This document shows positions 9,102 through 18,244 of a stretch of 64,000 bases of DNA, piece by piece. How positions within the stretch are numbered: the first letter of the stretch is position 1; each line of letters opens with the position of its first letter. The stretch is taken from positions 22,025-86,024 of the forward strand of contig CAMBZJ010000013.1 of NCBI GenBank assembly GCA_945872365.1, in the 5' to 3' direction. A program made the translations under genes and the position numbers. The notes under the pieces were generated by a model that was given only the letters and a program-made list of their open reading frames with translations, was not told the origin of the DNA and searched no databases. This DNA is from Klebsiella pneumoniae (lineage in GTDB: Bacteria > Desulfobacterota > Binatia > UBA12015).

Positions 9102-10248
9102 CGCCGTCGCCTCCCTCTCCGGCGACGGAACCGACCTGGCGGCGCCAGAGCCAGACCAGAAGCAGCGTCAGCAGACCCCCGGCGAGCAGGCCGAGCCCCG
9201 TGCTCATGAGCGAACCGAACACCTCGAAGTAGACGAACAGGATGCGGAGGCCGAGTGCGGCCGTGAGCGAACGGAACAGCGGGATCTGCCCGCCCGCGAC
9301 GCTCGCCCAGGCGAGCGCGGCGAGAAAGGCAATCTGCGCGAGCGCACCCACCCAGGGCGTCGCCGGACGCTGCCAGGCCTGGGCCAGGGCGAGCGCGACC
9401 CAGGCGATTGCGAGTGCCAGCGCCACGCCGTTGCGCTGGCCCGACGGCCACTGCGGATACCGACGGCGGAGCAGCACGACCAGCGCCACGACGACCAGGC
9501 CGACCCCGGCGAGTCCCCAGGTGAGCGAGGGCGCAGCACCACGCGCCTGGTACCAGGCGAAGCAGGCGACGAAACCCGCCGCGACGAAACCGCGCCAGCC
9601 GATCGCCTCCGCCGCCTTGGCGTGCTCCGGGTGCTCGCGCGAGAACCAGGGCGAGCGCCCGAGGATGATCCACGGGAGCGGCGCGGACGCGAGAAGGACC
9701 ACCACGAGGTTCCGGGCGACCTCCGCGGGAACCCGCGCGTACAGCGAGGAGAAGAGCGCTTCGTATCCCGACGCCTGCGCCGCGAGCCAGCCGAATGCGG
9801 CCAAGCCGACGACCGGGCGGCTCCGCGCGAGAAGCATGAGCGGCATGGTCGTCGCCGCCCACCCGAGAAGCGCCCGGTGGAGCGGCGTGGCGAGTTGGTA
9901 GACCTGGCCGACCAGTCCGATCGACGCGAGCGCGAAGCCCCAGAACAAGGTCACCAGCGTCTCGGTCGCGAGAAACTCGCCGCGCAGCGCGGCCCGTGCA
10001 GTCGCGATCGCCAGCGCGGCCCCGATCGCGAGGTCGCAACCGAGCTTCAACCGTCCCGGGATCGCGCCCCAGTTCGCGGCGACGATCGAGACCAGGCCGA
10101 GTGCGGCCGTCCCCGCTCCGATCGCCGCGAGGATCGAGAAGACGGCGGGCGCGCGACGCGCCCGCTCGTAGGAAGCGATTCGACCGGCCGTGTCGTCGTC
10201 GATCAGGCCTTCGGACCGCCAGAGCGCGAGCCGGCGCTCGACGTTCAC
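9091..10248 (-). CDS. DUF2157 membrane protein
   Basis: A 385-residue polytopic membrane protein. The N-terminal soluble stretch (VERRLALWRSEGLIDDDTAGRIASYE) is the DUF2157 signature, followed by about eight or more hydrophobic helices. It overlaps the GDYXXLXY gene, its usual partner. The pair presumably forms a membrane complex, but no activity is known. A hairpin just upstream separates it from the OB-fold gene. Confidence 0.8.
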   Translation of the reverse strand: MNVERRLALWRSEGLIDDDTAGRIASYERARRAPAVFSILAAIGAGTAALGLVSIVAANWGAIPGRLKLGCDLAIGAALAIATARAALRGEFLATETLVTLFWGFALASIGLVGQVYQLATPLHRALLGWAATTMPLMLLARSRPVVGLAAFGWLAAQASGYEALFSSLYARVPAEVARNLVVVLLASAPLPWIILGRSPWFSREHPEHAKAAEAIGWRGFVAAGFVACFAWYQARGAAPSLTWGLAGVGLVVVALVVLLRRRYPQWPSGQRNGVALALAIAWVALALAQAWQRPATPWVGALAQIAFLAALAWASVAGGQIPLFRSLTAALGLRILFVYFEVFGSLMSTGLGLLAGGLLTLLLVWLWRRQVGSVAGEGGDGVVA

Positions 10249-10260
10249 GGCGCGTATCCG

Positions 10261-10281
10261 GAGCCGCCCATGGGGCGGCTC
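10261..10281. terminator. hairpin terminator
   Basis: Perfect 9-bp stem GAGCCGCCC / GGGCGGCTC with loop ATG. It is downstream of the leftward OB-fold gene (stop at 10324) and 13 bases before the DUF2157 start, so it probably ends the OB-fold transcript. No T-run is visible. Confidence 0.55.
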
Positions 10282-10323
10282 AGGCGGCCTCGGGCCCGCG
10301 CGTCCCCATCGGCGCGATCCCGA

Positions 10324-10659
10324 TCACTTCGCGGCCTGCCATGCAGCCCCGTGGAGGATCGGCGGCCAGGTGAACTCCTCGTCGCCCTCCTTCCACCCCA
10401 CCTTGCCGGTCACGGTGAGTTCGCTGTCGCGCGTCGGGGCCGGCCCCTTGCCAAGGACCACGAGGCGATGCTCGCCGTCGGTCAGCGTCCAGCTCGACTC
10501 GCCCGCGAAACCGAGCGCGGGGTCGGCGACCCGCCCGGTGACCGTCACCTGCTGTCCGTCGAGGGACTCCGCGTTGGCGAACACGTCGGCGATGGTCGTC
10601 GCGGAGGCCGGCGCTGTGAGCGCCAGCAGCGCGATCACGGTGGCAAGTCGTCGACGCAT
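10324..10659 (-). CDS. small secreted OB-fold-like protein
   Basis: A 111-residue protein with a signal peptide (MRRRLATVIALLALTAPASA) and a mature domain of short beta strands: SLDGQQVTVTGRVAD, then RLVVLGKGP, then LTVTGKVGW. This pattern is an OB-fold as in secreted nucleic-acid-binding-like or YgiW-like proteins. The ATG at 10659 was chosen over a much longer open frame because GGAGGATCC lies directly upstream and the signal peptide starts there. Function unknown. Confidence 0.7.
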   Translation of the reverse strand: MRRRLATVIALLALTAPASATTIADVFANAESLDGQQVTVTGRVADPALGFAGESSWTLTDGEHRLVVLGKGPAPTRDSELTVTGKVGWKEGDEEFTWPPILHGAAWQAAK

Positions 10660-10782
10660 GGTGGATCCTCCCCGGCCGACCCATAGACCCACCGGGGGAG
10701 GCCGCGCAATCCCGGCCCGCGACCGGTCGGGCCGTTGACCCGCAGCGCGGACCGGGATAGCCGCGAACCGGAGGTTCCCCCC

Positions 10783-12504
10783 ATGCGCCGATCCCGCCCC
10801 GCCCTCCTCCTCTTCTTCCTGCTCGCCCTCGCCGTGCGCCCGTCGCCCGCGGCCGGATACGTCGACGGCAACCTCGCGGTCCCCGCCAACGGCGGTGGCT
10901 GCTACCCGACCGGGATCTCCCCGGGCCTCTTCGACATGCTCACGCTGATCAATCCCGAGTGGGCGCCGGTCGTGGATGGCTCCTCGGTCGACTCGGCGCC
11001 GGTCCTGATCTCCGGCCGGGTCGACGCGATGCACGGCGACTTGAGCGGCGACTTCCCGTCCACCCACCTGCGCGCCGACGTGAACTTCGACGTCGAGCCC
11101 GACCCCGATTCCCTGCAGTACGTGGGCCTCCACAACGACGGTCTCGCGATGCACGTCGAGTGGGAGGGGGGCGTGTACCCGGCCTGGGCCTGGGCCGGGC
11201 CGGGCGACCGGATGTACGCGCTCGGCCGCTGGATTTTCGACTGCGGCCATCCCGGCACCGACCCCGGACATTGCTCGACGAGTCTGCCGAAGACCTGCGC
11301 CAACGATGCCGACTGCGCGCCGCCACTCTGCCCCGACTGCACGACCGGCGAGACCTGCGAAGGACAGGACTACCGCTACTCGACCGAGATCCACCCGCCC
11401 TATGCGACCGTCGCGATCCGCTCCGGAAGGGGCGGTTTCGTCTCGGACGAGCCGGGGGCGAAGCCGATCCTCGTGACGCGCGCCGACGTCTTCGTGGGCC
11501 CCGAGGGCGGGGGCGCCGGCGATCGCTGCATCCTCACCCACCAGCCGAGCGATCTCGACCTCCTCTCCGAACAGTGCTGGCCGCTCGACGAACCGATCGC
11601 GCAGTTGAACCAGCGCGACTTCGCGTTCTCGGTGCCGCTGCCGAAGCACCCGCCGCACGCTCGCGTGCGCTGGCGCATGACGCCGCGCGAGACGCCCGGC
11701 GGCGTCCCCGCCGCCTGGAGCGTGCGGCGCAACTTCGACGATCCGGCCGACCGCAAGCTCGAGGTGACCATCCACCTGACCCAGCCCGTCGCGGGCGTCC
11801 TGCCGACCGGCTTCGCCGGGACGCTGGAGGCCGGGTGGGAAGGGGATCCGACTCCGCTCACCCACGTCCGGGTGACCGCCGGCTCGATCGTCGTGCGCAA
11901 CCCCCTGAAACCCAAGACGCCCACGGTGCCGCGCACCTGTTCGGCGAGCGACACCCCGTGCGCGACCACCGCCGATTGCCCGAGCGGCGAGCAGTGCTTC
12001 GGGGCGGGCCCGGTGAACGGCTGGCGCGGACAGATCTCCGTGAACGGCGAGTGGGCGGAGTTCAAGCACCTGGGCCAGGTTTCGACCCCGGAGACGATCG
12101 GCGAGCGCATCGTCTTCGACCAGTGGCTGCCCGCCGACGGCAAGGTCGTGATCCACACCGAGGGGCGCTCGGACGAGTGCATCGACGCGATGTACGGACG
12201 GTCGCTCGGCACCGGGCTCGCGGAACTCGGCCTGTCGAAGGGGATCGCTTGTCTCGCGACCGAGGCGCGCAACCTCGGCACGATCGACACGACCTTCGCC
12301 GGACCCGACTTCGGCGCCGGCTCCTCGGGGAGCACGGCGCATCGCGTGCAGACGGTGAACGGCGCCGCCGGGACCTGCTCCGGATCGGGCGAAATCTGTG
12401 CCGTCGCCGAGGACTGCCCGACCGGCGAGTCCTGCGTCGCCGGATTCGCGCCGATGGTGCTGCGCTTCCGGATCCAGCGGATCGCGGACGCCCCGACCGG
12501 CTGA
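10783..12504 (+). CDS. secreted protein with Cys-Asp-Cys clusters
   Basis: A 573-residue exported protein. The ATG at 10783 follows CGGAGG and opens a signal peptide (MRRSRPALLLFFLLALAVRP, cleaved near SPAAG). Three cysteine clusters are visible: CANDADC (with CPDCTTGETC), CATTADCPSGEQC and CAVAEDCPTGESC. Such C-x3-D-C-x3-G-x2-C units are common in large secreted proteins of Myxococcota-like bacteria and probably form small disulphide knots. The rest is beta-rich with no recognised catalytic motif. Possible roles are surface adhesion or carbohydrate binding. Confidence 0.75.
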   Translation: MRRSRPALLLFFLLALAVRPSPAAGYVDGNLAVPANGGGCYPTGISPGLFDMLTLINPEWAPVVDGSSVDSAPVLISGRVDAMHGDLSGDFPSTHLRADVNFDVEPDPDSLQYVGLHNDGLAMHVEWEGGVYPAWAWAGPGDRMYALGRWIFDCGHPGTDPGHCSTSLPKTCANDADCAPPLCPDCTTGETCEGQDYRYSTEIHPPYATVAIRSGRGGFVSDEPGAKPILVTRADVFVGPEGGGAGDRCILTHQPSDLDLLSEQCWPLDEPIAQLNQRDFAFSVPLPKHPPHARVRWRMTPRETPGGVPAAWSVRRNFDDPADRKLEVTIHLTQPVAGVLPTGFAGTLEAGWEGDPTPLTHVRVTAGSIVVRNPLKPKTPTVPRTCSASDTPCATTADCPSGEQCFGAGPVNGWRGQISVNGEWAEFKHLGQVSTPETIGERIVFDQWLPADGKVVIHTEGRSDECIDAMYGRSLGTGLAELGLSKGIACLATEARNLGTIDTTFAGPDFGAGSSGSTAHRVQTVNGAAGTCSGSGEICAVAEDCPTGESCVAGFAPMVLRFRIQRIADAPTG

Positions 12505-12558
12505 AGCGGAACGGAGCCGCGCGCGCAGCGCTCAGGCCGGGCCGGGCGTGCAGCCTCG

Positions 12559-13119
12559 TCACAGCCGGTCGACGTCGCGGTCCGGTCGGAGCGCCGCGAC
12601 CACGCCGGGAAAGAGCACGTCGGTGAAGCCGAAGCGGGAGAAGTCGCGCATCCGCATCGGGAAGAGCCGACCGACGAGATGGTCGCACTCGTGCTGCACG
12701 ACCCGGGCGTGAAACCCCTCCACCGTGCGGTCGATCGGCAGGCCGCTCGCGTCGTGGCCGCGGTAGCGGAGACGACGGAAGCGCGGCACGACGCCGCGCA
12801 GGCCGGGCAGCGACAGACAGCCCTCCCAGCCGTCTTCTTCCTCTTCGCCGAGCGGCTCGAGAATCGGGTTCACCAGGACGGTGAACGGCAACGGTGGTGC
12901 ATCCGGGTAGCGCGGGTTGGGCGCTCCCGTCCCGAAGACGACGACCTGCAGGTCGACGGCGATTTGCGGGGCGGCGAGCCCGGCCCCGCTCGCCGCGCGC
13001 ATCGTGTCGACCAGGTCGCGCACGAGATCGTGCAGAGACGGCGTGTCGAACTCGCGCACCGGCTGCGCGAGGCGCAGCAGTCGCGGGTCGCCCATCCGCA
13101 GGATCTCGCGAATCGCCAT
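12559..13119 (-). CDS. def: peptide deformylase
   Basis: A 186-residue enzyme that removes the formyl group from the N-terminal methionine of new proteins. All three motifs are intact: GAGLAAPQI (45-53), EGCLSLPG (99-106, Cys metal ligand) and HECDHL (143-148, the HExxH zinc or iron ligands and catalytic Glu). The ATG at 13119 has a GGAGG site upstream; a longer open frame is the antisense shadow of the neighbouring gene. It is convergent with the secreted protein gene and 31 bases downstream of the SGNH hydrolase gene. Confidence 0.95.
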   Translation of the reverse strand: MAIREILRMGDPRLLRLAQPVREFDTPSLHDLVRDLVDTMRAASGAGLAAPQIAVDLQVVVFGTGAPNPRYPDAPPLPFTVLVNPILEPLGEEEEDGWEGCLSLPGLRGVVPRFRRLRYRGHDASGLPIDRTVEGFHARVVQHECDHLVGRLFPMRMRDFSRFGFTDVLFPGVVAALRPDRDVDRL

Positions 13120-13150
13120 GCCGTCGCCTCCGGTCGTCTCGGGCAGGCGC

Positions 13151-14413
13151 TCAGGGCGCCACGCCGCCTGTCGCCTCGTCCCGTAACGCGCCTGGGCGCG
13201 GCGCGGAAGTGCCGGGGCGCTCGGGCGGGTCGAGTTCGTCCGCGATCCGCCCGGCGAGCAGGCGCGCGACCACGCCGGTCCCCTCGGCCGAGAGGTGCGA
13301 GTCCTGGTTGCCCCTTCCCATGGCACGTCCGGCCGCGAACAGCGGGCGCAGTTCGTCGAACGGGTCGACGATCTCGATCCCGTCGCGCGAGAGTTCGCCG
13401 AGGAAGTCCGCATAGCTTCCGGAGCGTCGCCCGGCGGCGAGGTCCGCGACGGTCGGGATGCCGAGCACGACGAGGCGGGCACGCGGCTTCAGTTCGCGCG
13501 CGAGCGCACCGAGCAGGCGGGCCCCGACCGGGCCGCCGCGCGGCGAGCCGTCGTCGCCGGGCAGGACGCACGGGAAGGTGCGACGCACCCGCGCGAGACC
13601 ACGGTCGTACTCGGGGCGCCAGTCCCGGACGCCCCGACGCGTGTGCAGGAAGGCGACAAGGTTCGTCTTCCCCGCGAGCGCGCCGGTGGTGCGCCCGGCC
13701 CGGCGTGTGAGCCAGCGCACCAGCTGCGAGCCCAAGTCGACGTCGGGCCAACCTTCGGCGCGCGGCACAGGCACGTTGGCGAGGCAGAGTTCCTCGCCGT
13801 GCATGACGAAGAGCGGCTTGGCGACGCCGTGCGTCCGATCCGAAGCGATTTCCTCCAGATCGTTGCTCGCGAACCAGGCGAACACCACCAGGTCGGGCGA
13901 GTAGGCCTCGCCCGAGAGCAGGTAGGCGAGCACGCTCTGGTCGATCCCGTAGCCGCTCACGCCGAGATTGACCGTCTCGACTCCTGGGTGATCGTCCGCG
14001 GCGAGAGCGTCCGTGAGCTGGCGCGCGAGCGTCTCGTCGTCGGCGACCCCGAATCCCCAGGCCTGCGAGTCGCCGAGCACCACGACGCGCGGAGCCCCGC
14101 CGCGCTCGTACGCGACGTCGGGGCCGCGCTCGCCGCGGGCATTCTGGGTGACGATCGCCCCCCACGGCGCGCGCCACGTCACGCCGGGGATGCCGGTGTA
14201 GCCGACGATCGGCTGGTAGCGGTAGCACCAGTAGCGCTCCTGCGTCGGCATGCCGCGGCCCGCCGGCGGCAGGTCGCCGGGGGTGCGCCAGAGCGGACGC
14301 GACACGAACAACATGAGTTCGAGGAGGAACAGCGTCGCGACGGCGACCCAGAGCGCGAACGCCACCGCGGTCCCGAACCGGCGCCACGCGCCGCTTGAGC
14401 CTGCCTTCCGCAC
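13151..14413 (-). CDS. membrane-anchored SGNH/GDSL hydrolase-like protein
   Basis: A 420-residue protein with one N-terminal membrane helix (about residues 18-37) and an extracytoplasmic SGNH domain: [10 protein letters not shown] (nucleophile Ser in GDSQ, 114-117), [11 protein letters not shown] (Gly block), [10 protein letters not shown] (Asn block) and DSHLSAEG near the C-terminus (Asp-x-x-His). The architecture resembles AlgX/AlgJ-like or other polysaccharide O-acetyl-transfer or esterase proteins. Substrate unknown. The divergent thiolase-like gene starts 17 bases away, so the two share a very short promoter region. Confidence 0.75.
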   Translation of the reverse strand: MRKAGSSGAWRRFGTAVAFALWVAVATLFLLELMLFVSRPLWRTPGDLPPAGRGMPTQERYWCYRYQPIVGYTGIPGVTWRAPWGAIVTQNARGERGPDVAYERGGAPRVVVLGDSQAWGFGVADDETLARQLTDALAADDHPGVETVNLGVSGYGIDQSVLAYLLSGEAYSPDLVVFAWFASNDLEEIASDRTHGVAKPLFVMHGEELCLANVPVPRAEGWPDVDLGSQLVRWLTRRAGRTTGALAGKTNLVAFLHTRRGVRDWRPEYDRGLARVRRTFPCVLPGDDGSPRGGPVGARLLGALARELKPRARLVVLGIPTVADLAAGRRSGSYADFLGELSRDGIEIVDPFDELRPLFAAGRAMGRGNQDSHLSAEGTGVVARLLAGRIADELDPPERPGTSAPRPGALRDEATGGVAP

Positions 14414-14430
14414 GCCCTAGAACCTCTCGC

Positions 14431-15612
14431 ATGGAACGGCGCACCGCCCAAGCGGCCATCACCGGGCTCGGCATCACCGAACAGGGCAAGGTCTTCGGCC
14501 CCAGCGCGATCGGCTTCGCCGTCGAGGCGGTGCGCCTCGCCCTCGACGACGCGGGACTCGAAGCGCACGAACTCGACGGGCTGCTGGTGAATCCCGGACT
14601 CACCTGGGGCGGGTCGGCGCAGATGGGCTCGTTCGCCCTGCAGCAGGCGATGGGACTTCGCGACCTGCGCCTCTCGGCGGCGATGAGCCTAGGTGGCGCG
14701 ACCGCCGGCGCCATGGTGATGCAGGCGGTGCTCGCGATCGAGGCCGGACTCGCCGACCACGTCGCCTGCGTATTCTCGGACGCGCCGCTGAAGCCGCCGC
14801 GCCCGCAAGAGACCGACGCAAAGGGCTCGGGCTCCTCGGGTGCCTACGCGTTCGCCGGCGGACTCGAGGCGGCCTACGGAGCCTTCGGCGTGAACGGCCT
14901 CTACGCGCTCGTCGCCCAGCGCCACATGCACCGCTTCGGCACCACCCACGACCACCTCGGCGCGATCGCCGTCGCCGAGCGAGCCTGGGCGCAGGACAAC
15001 CCGCGCGCGCAATTCCACGGCAAGACGCTTTCGATCGAGGAGTACCGCGCCTCGCGCTGGGTCGCCGAGCCCTTCCACCTGCTCGACTGCTGCCTGGTCT
15101 CGAACGGCGGCCTCGCCGTCGTCGTGAGCCGCGGCGAGCGTGCGCGCAACCTGCGCAAGCCGCCGGTCTGGATCCGCGGGATGGGCCAGGGGCATCCGGG
15201 CGGCGACCCGCTCGAAACCCTCGCCTCGGGGGCGCCGATCGCGGCGAAGAGCGCGTTCGCCATGGCCGGCGCGGAACTCGCCGACGTCGATTTCTGCGAA
15301 CTCTACGACTGCTACACGTTCACCGTCCTGGTGACGCTCGAAGACTACGGCTTCTGCGGCAAGGGCGAGGGTGGCCCCTTCGTCGCCGACGGGCGGATCG
15401 GACCCGGCGGTTCGTTGCCGGTGAACACCGGCGGCGGGCAACTCTCCTCGTTCTACATGTGGGGCATGACCCCGATCAGCGAGGCGGTGATCCAGGTGCG
15501 CGGCGAAGGGGGCGGCCGACAGGTCGCCAGGCACGACCTCGGCCTGGTGAGCGGCAACGGTGGCGTGCTCTCCACGCATACGACGCTGCTCCTCGGAAGG
15601 GAGTCCCGATGA
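14431..15612 (+). CDS. thiolase-like protein (SCP2/Ltp-type), Cys nucleophile absent
   Basis: A 393-residue thiolase-fold protein of the lipid-transfer-protein (Ltp/SCP-x) type. Where true thiolases have a catalytic Cys, this one reads SLGGATAG (about residues 86-93), with Ala in its place. The C-terminal NTGGGQLSSFY replaces the usual NxNGG block. Thiolase-like proteins paired with a DUF35 protein, such as Ltp2 with ChsH2, act as aldolases on side-chain acyl-CoAs, and this gene overlaps a DUF35 gene by ATGA. A retro-aldolase or acyl-CoA scaffold role is therefore more likely than thiolysis. The start at 14431 was preferred to a TTG at 14395. Confidence 0.75.
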   Translation: MERRTAQAAITGLGITEQGKVFGPSAIGFAVEAVRLALDDAGLEAHELDGLLVNPGLTWGGSAQMGSFALQQAMGLRDLRLSAAMSLGGATAGAMVMQAVLAIEAGLADHVACVFSDAPLKPPRPQETDAKGSGSSGAYAFAGGLEAAYGAFGVNGLYALVAQRHMHRFGTTHDHLGAIAVAERAWAQDNPRAQFHGKTLSIEEYRASRWVAEPFHLLDCCLVSNGGLAVVVSRGERARNLRKPPVWIRGMGQGHPGGDPLETLASGAPIAAKSAFAMAGAELADVDFCELYDCYTFTVLVTLEDYGFCGKGEGGPFVADGRIGPGGSLPVNTGGGQLSSFYMWGMTPISEAVIQVRGEGGGRQVARHDLGLVSGNGGVLSTHTTLLLGRESR

Positions 15613-16028
15613 GCGAGACGACGATCCCGCGGCCGGTACCGCGCGCGACCCCGGAACTCGCCCCGTTTCTCGACGCGGCGCGCGCCGGACGCCTCGAGGT
15701 GCAGCGCTGCACCGCCTGCGGGACGCTGCGCTTTCCGCCGCGGGAGTTGTGCAGCCGCTGCTGGTCGCGCGATTTCCGCTGGACGGCGGTCTCCGGGCGC
15801 GGCGAGGTGTACAGCTGGTACGTGATGCACCAAGTCTACCACCCGGGCTTTGCGGCCGACGTTCCCTACGTCGTCGTCGTGGTGAAGCTCGAGGAGGGTC
15901 CGCTCATGACGTCGAACCTCGTCGAGTGCGCACACGATCGCATCCGCATCGGCCTTGCGGTGGAGGTCGTCTTCGCGGAGCGCGACGGCGTGTCGCTGCC
16001 GAGGTTCCGGCCGGGGACGCACTCTTGA
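15609..16028 (+). CDS. Zn-ribbon OB-fold protein (DUF35, ChsH2-like)
   Basis: A 139-residue protein with a rubredoxin-like zinc ribbon (CTACG and CSRCW, about residues 35-52) followed by an OB-fold (FRWTAVSGRGEVYSWYVMHQ). This is the DUF35 layout, the obligate partner of Ltp-type thiolase-like enzymes. Its ATG overlaps the upstream stop as ATGA, and its own stop overlaps a TTG start for MsrA. The heterodimer with the upstream protein would handle a CoA-thioester; the substrate is unknown. Confidence 0.9.
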   Translation: MSETTIPRPVPRATPELAPFLDAARAGRLEVQRCTACGTLRFPPRELCSRCWSRDFRWTAVSGRGEVYSWYVMHQVYHPGFAADVPYVVVVVKLEEGPLMTSNLVECAHDRIRIGLAVEVVFAERDGVSLPRFRPGTHS

Positions 16029-16723
16029 TCGCGCCGACAACGGCGCGGCGCCGGCACGACGGGTTCGCCCTCGTCGCGGGTCTCGCCGTGGCCGCGATCG
16101 TGACCGTGCTCGTCACCGGCGCCCTCGCCGGCGCAGGGCCGCGGCCGGCCGAGAACTCGGCGCCGGCGAAATCCGCACCCGGGAAACTGGATCGCGCGCG
16201 CGCGATCTTCGCCGGCGGCTGCTTCTGGTGCATGGAGCCGGCCTTCGACCGGGTGGACGGCGTGCTCTCCACGACCTCGGGCTACGTCGGCGGGCACAAG
16301 GACGACCCGACCTACGCGGAGGTCTCGGCCGGCACGACCGGCCACGCCGAGTCGGTCGAGGTCGTCTTCGATCCCGCCCGCGTGACCGACGAGAAACTAC
16401 TCGACGTCTTCTGGCACAACGTCGATCCGCTCGCCGCCGGTCGACAGTTCTGCGACGTGGGCGAGCAATACCGGAGCGCGATCTTCTACCTCGACGAAGC
16501 GCAGCAGCGTGCCGCCGAGGCGTCGCGGGCGGCGCTCGAGAAGAGCGGCCGACTGCACGGCAGGATCGCGACCGAGATCCTCCCGGCCGGGCGATTCTGG
16601 CCGGCCGAGGACTACCACCAGGACTACTACCGCAAGAATCCCGTGCGATACCATTACTATCGCTGGGGCTGCGGCCGCGACGCCCGACTGCGCGAGGTCT
16701 GGGGCGACGCCGCGCCGCACTGA
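16025..16723 (+). CDS. msrA: peptide-methionine (S)-S-oxide reductase, membrane-anchored
   Basis: Repairs oxidised methionine. The motif GCFWCME (Cys66 nucleophile) sits in AGGCFWCMEPAFDRVDGV, and GYVGGH and DYHQDYY complete the family pattern. No ATG exists upstream of the catalytic site in this frame. The TTG at 16025 overlaps the DUF35 stop as TTGA and adds a 35-residue N-terminus with a hydrophobic helix (FALVAGLAVAAIVTVLVTGA), which predicts export and anchoring in the inner membrane facing the periplasm. The protein would be 232 residues. MsrB follows after 142 bases. The start codon is inferred; the enzyme is certain. Confidence 0.9.
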   Translation: MIAPTTARRRHDGFALVAGLAVAAIVTVLVTGALAGAGPRPAENSAPAKSAPGKLDRARAIFAGGCFWCMEPAFDRVDGVLSTTSGYVGGHKDDPTYAEVSAGTTGHAESVEVVFDPARVTDEKLLDVFWHNVDPLAAGRQFCDVGEQYRSAIFYLDEAQQRAAEASRAALEKSGRLHGRIATEILPAGRFWPAEDYHQDYYRKNPVRYHYYRWGCGRDARLREVWGDAAPH

Positions 16724-16865
16724 CGGACGGGCACCGGGTACGCGGCCGGTCGGCATCGATCCCGCCCTCGCCCGCTCCCGGTTCCCGGAGTAGGGTGAGG
16801 GGCGATCCGGGATCGCGGTGGCGGTGCAAGGGGCGCCGGCCGCGCCTCGACGGGAGTAGCGCTCT

Positions 16866-17288
16866 ATGTCCGAGGACGAGAAAGTCACCAAGTCGGAGCG
16901 GGAGTGGCAGGCCGAACTCCCCCCCGACCAGTTCGCGGTGTGTCGGCAAAAGGCGACCGAGCGCGCCTTCACCGGCAAGTACTGCGACCACCACGAGGAA
17001 GGGATCTATCGCTGCGCCGCCTGCCGGGCCGAACTCTTCGGCTCGGAGACCAAGTACGACTCGGGCAGCGGCTGGCCGAGCTTCTTCCAGCCGATCGCAC
17101 CCGACCGCGTCGCCAACGAGGAGGACCGCAGCCACGGCATGCGCCGCGTCGAGATTCTCTGCACCCGGTGCGGTTCGCACCTGGGCCACCTTTTCGACGA
17201 CGGGCCGCGCCCCACGGGGCAGCGTTATTGCGTCAATTCGCTCTCGCTCGACTTCGAACCGGGAGCCAGAAAGGAAGGCGCGAAATGA
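16866..17288 (+). CDS. msrB: peptide-methionine (R)-S-oxide reductase
   Basis: A 140-residue MsrB that reduces the R epimer of methionine sulfoxide, complementing the MsrA upstream. Structural zinc ligands are Cys50, Cys53, Cys99 and Cys102 (CAAC and CTRC). GWPSFF (69-74) and HLGHLFDDGP are intact, and the catalytic Cys is in RYCVNS (Cys122). There is no signal peptide, so it appears cytoplasmic while MsrA is membrane-anchored. Its stop overlaps the next start (ATGA). Confidence 0.95.
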   Translation: MSEDEKVTKSEREWQAELPPDQFAVCRQKATERAFTGKYCDHHEEGIYRCAACRAELFGSETKYDSGSGWPSFFQPIAPDRVANEEDRSHGMRRVEILCTRCGSHLGHLFDDGPRPTGQRYCVNSLSLDFEPGARKEGAK

Positions 17289-18199
17289 ACGAGAAGGACC
17301 GCGAGCCGATCTTCACGATCGCCCTCATGGCAGCACTCGCCGACGGCACCGCGTCGCCCGAGGAGAAGCACCGCATCCAGTCGCTCGGCAGCACGCTCGG
17401 CGCCGCCGACCTCGACGCGCTCGCCGGGCGCGTGGCCCTCGGCTCGGTCACGCTCGACGAGACGACCGCGCGCCTCTCCGACGACGAGGCGCGGCAACTC
17501 GCCTACGAGACCGCGGTCGCCGTCTGCATGGCCGACGGCGTGGCGGACGAGCGCGAGAAGCAATTCCTCGCCGAGTTGCGCCGTGCGCTCGGACTCGACA
17601 CCGCCGCCACCGCTCCGGCCGACACCCGCGCGACCGACCTCGCGGGATCGCGTGCGCGGCCGCTCGAGATCGTCGACGGGCCCGGCCCGACGAAGGGACT
17701 CGACGACCTCATCCTGCAGCAGTCGATCGCGACCGCAGCCCTCGAACTCCTGCCCGACCGGCTCGCCAACCTCGCGATCCTGCCGCTCCAGGCGCGCCTC
17801 GTCTACCGCATCGGGCAGGCCAACGGACAGGCCCTCGACGCCGCGCAGGCGAAGGATCTCATGGGAACGCTCGGGCTCGGCGCGGCCGCCCAGATCGCGG
17901 AGACCGTCGTGCGGCGCTTGTTCGGCGGCGTCGCCGGCGGCGTCCTCGGCCGGGCGATCGGTGGACTCACCGGCGTGGCCGCGGGCGCCGCGGTGACCTT
18001 CGCCTCGACCTATGCGCTCGGCCACGCAGCACGGCAATACTACGCGCAGGGTCGGCAACTGAGCCCGGACGACCTGCGCAAGCTCTTCGAGCGCTTCCGG
18101 GGCGAGGCGATCGCGCTCTACCCCAAGGTCCGCGAGCAGATCGAGGCGCAGTCGAAGAACCTCGACCTCAAGAAGATCCTCGAGCAGTCCAAGGCCTGA
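17285..18199 (+). CDS. TerB-like / DUF697 (YcjF-like) protein
   Basis: A 304-residue protein. Residues 1-105 hold two TerB-like helical units with acidic loops (ALMAALADGTASPEEKHRIQ and AVAVCMADGVADEREKQFLA), which in TerB form a metal-binding helical bundle. From about 145 a DUF697-like region follows (NLAILPLQARLVYRIGQANG, then GGVAGGVLGRAIGGLTGVAA, a glycine-rich membrane hairpin). DUF697 proteins are membrane-associated and are linked with stress responses. It is translationally coupled to msrB, suggesting an oxidative or envelope-stress role; that is inference. Confidence 0.7.
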   Translation: MNEKDREPIFTIALMAALADGTASPEEKHRIQSLGSTLGAADLDALAGRVALGSVTLDETTARLSDDEARQLAYETAVAVCMADGVADEREKQFLAELRRALGLDTAATAPADTRATDLAGSRARPLEIVDGPGPTKGLDDLILQQSIATAALELLPDRLANLAILPLQARLVYRIGQANGQALDAAQAKDLMGTLGLGAAAQIAETVVRRLFGGVAGGVLGRAIGGLTGVAAGAAVTFASTYALGHAARQYYAQGRQLSPDDLRKLFERFRGEAIALYPKVREQIEAQSKNLDLKKILEQSKA

Positions 18200-18209
18200 G
18201 CGGCCGAGT

Positions 18210-18238
18210 GCGAGGGCGTCGCGCAGCGACGCCCTCGC
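18210..18238. terminator. strong bidirectional hairpin terminator
   Basis: Perfect 13-bp stem GCGAGGGCGTCGC (18210-18222) and GCGACGCCCTCGC (18226-18238) with loop GCA. It lies exactly between the convergent stops of the TerB/DUF697 gene and the quinone reductase gene. Confidence 0.8.
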
Positions 18239-18244
18239 GATCGA

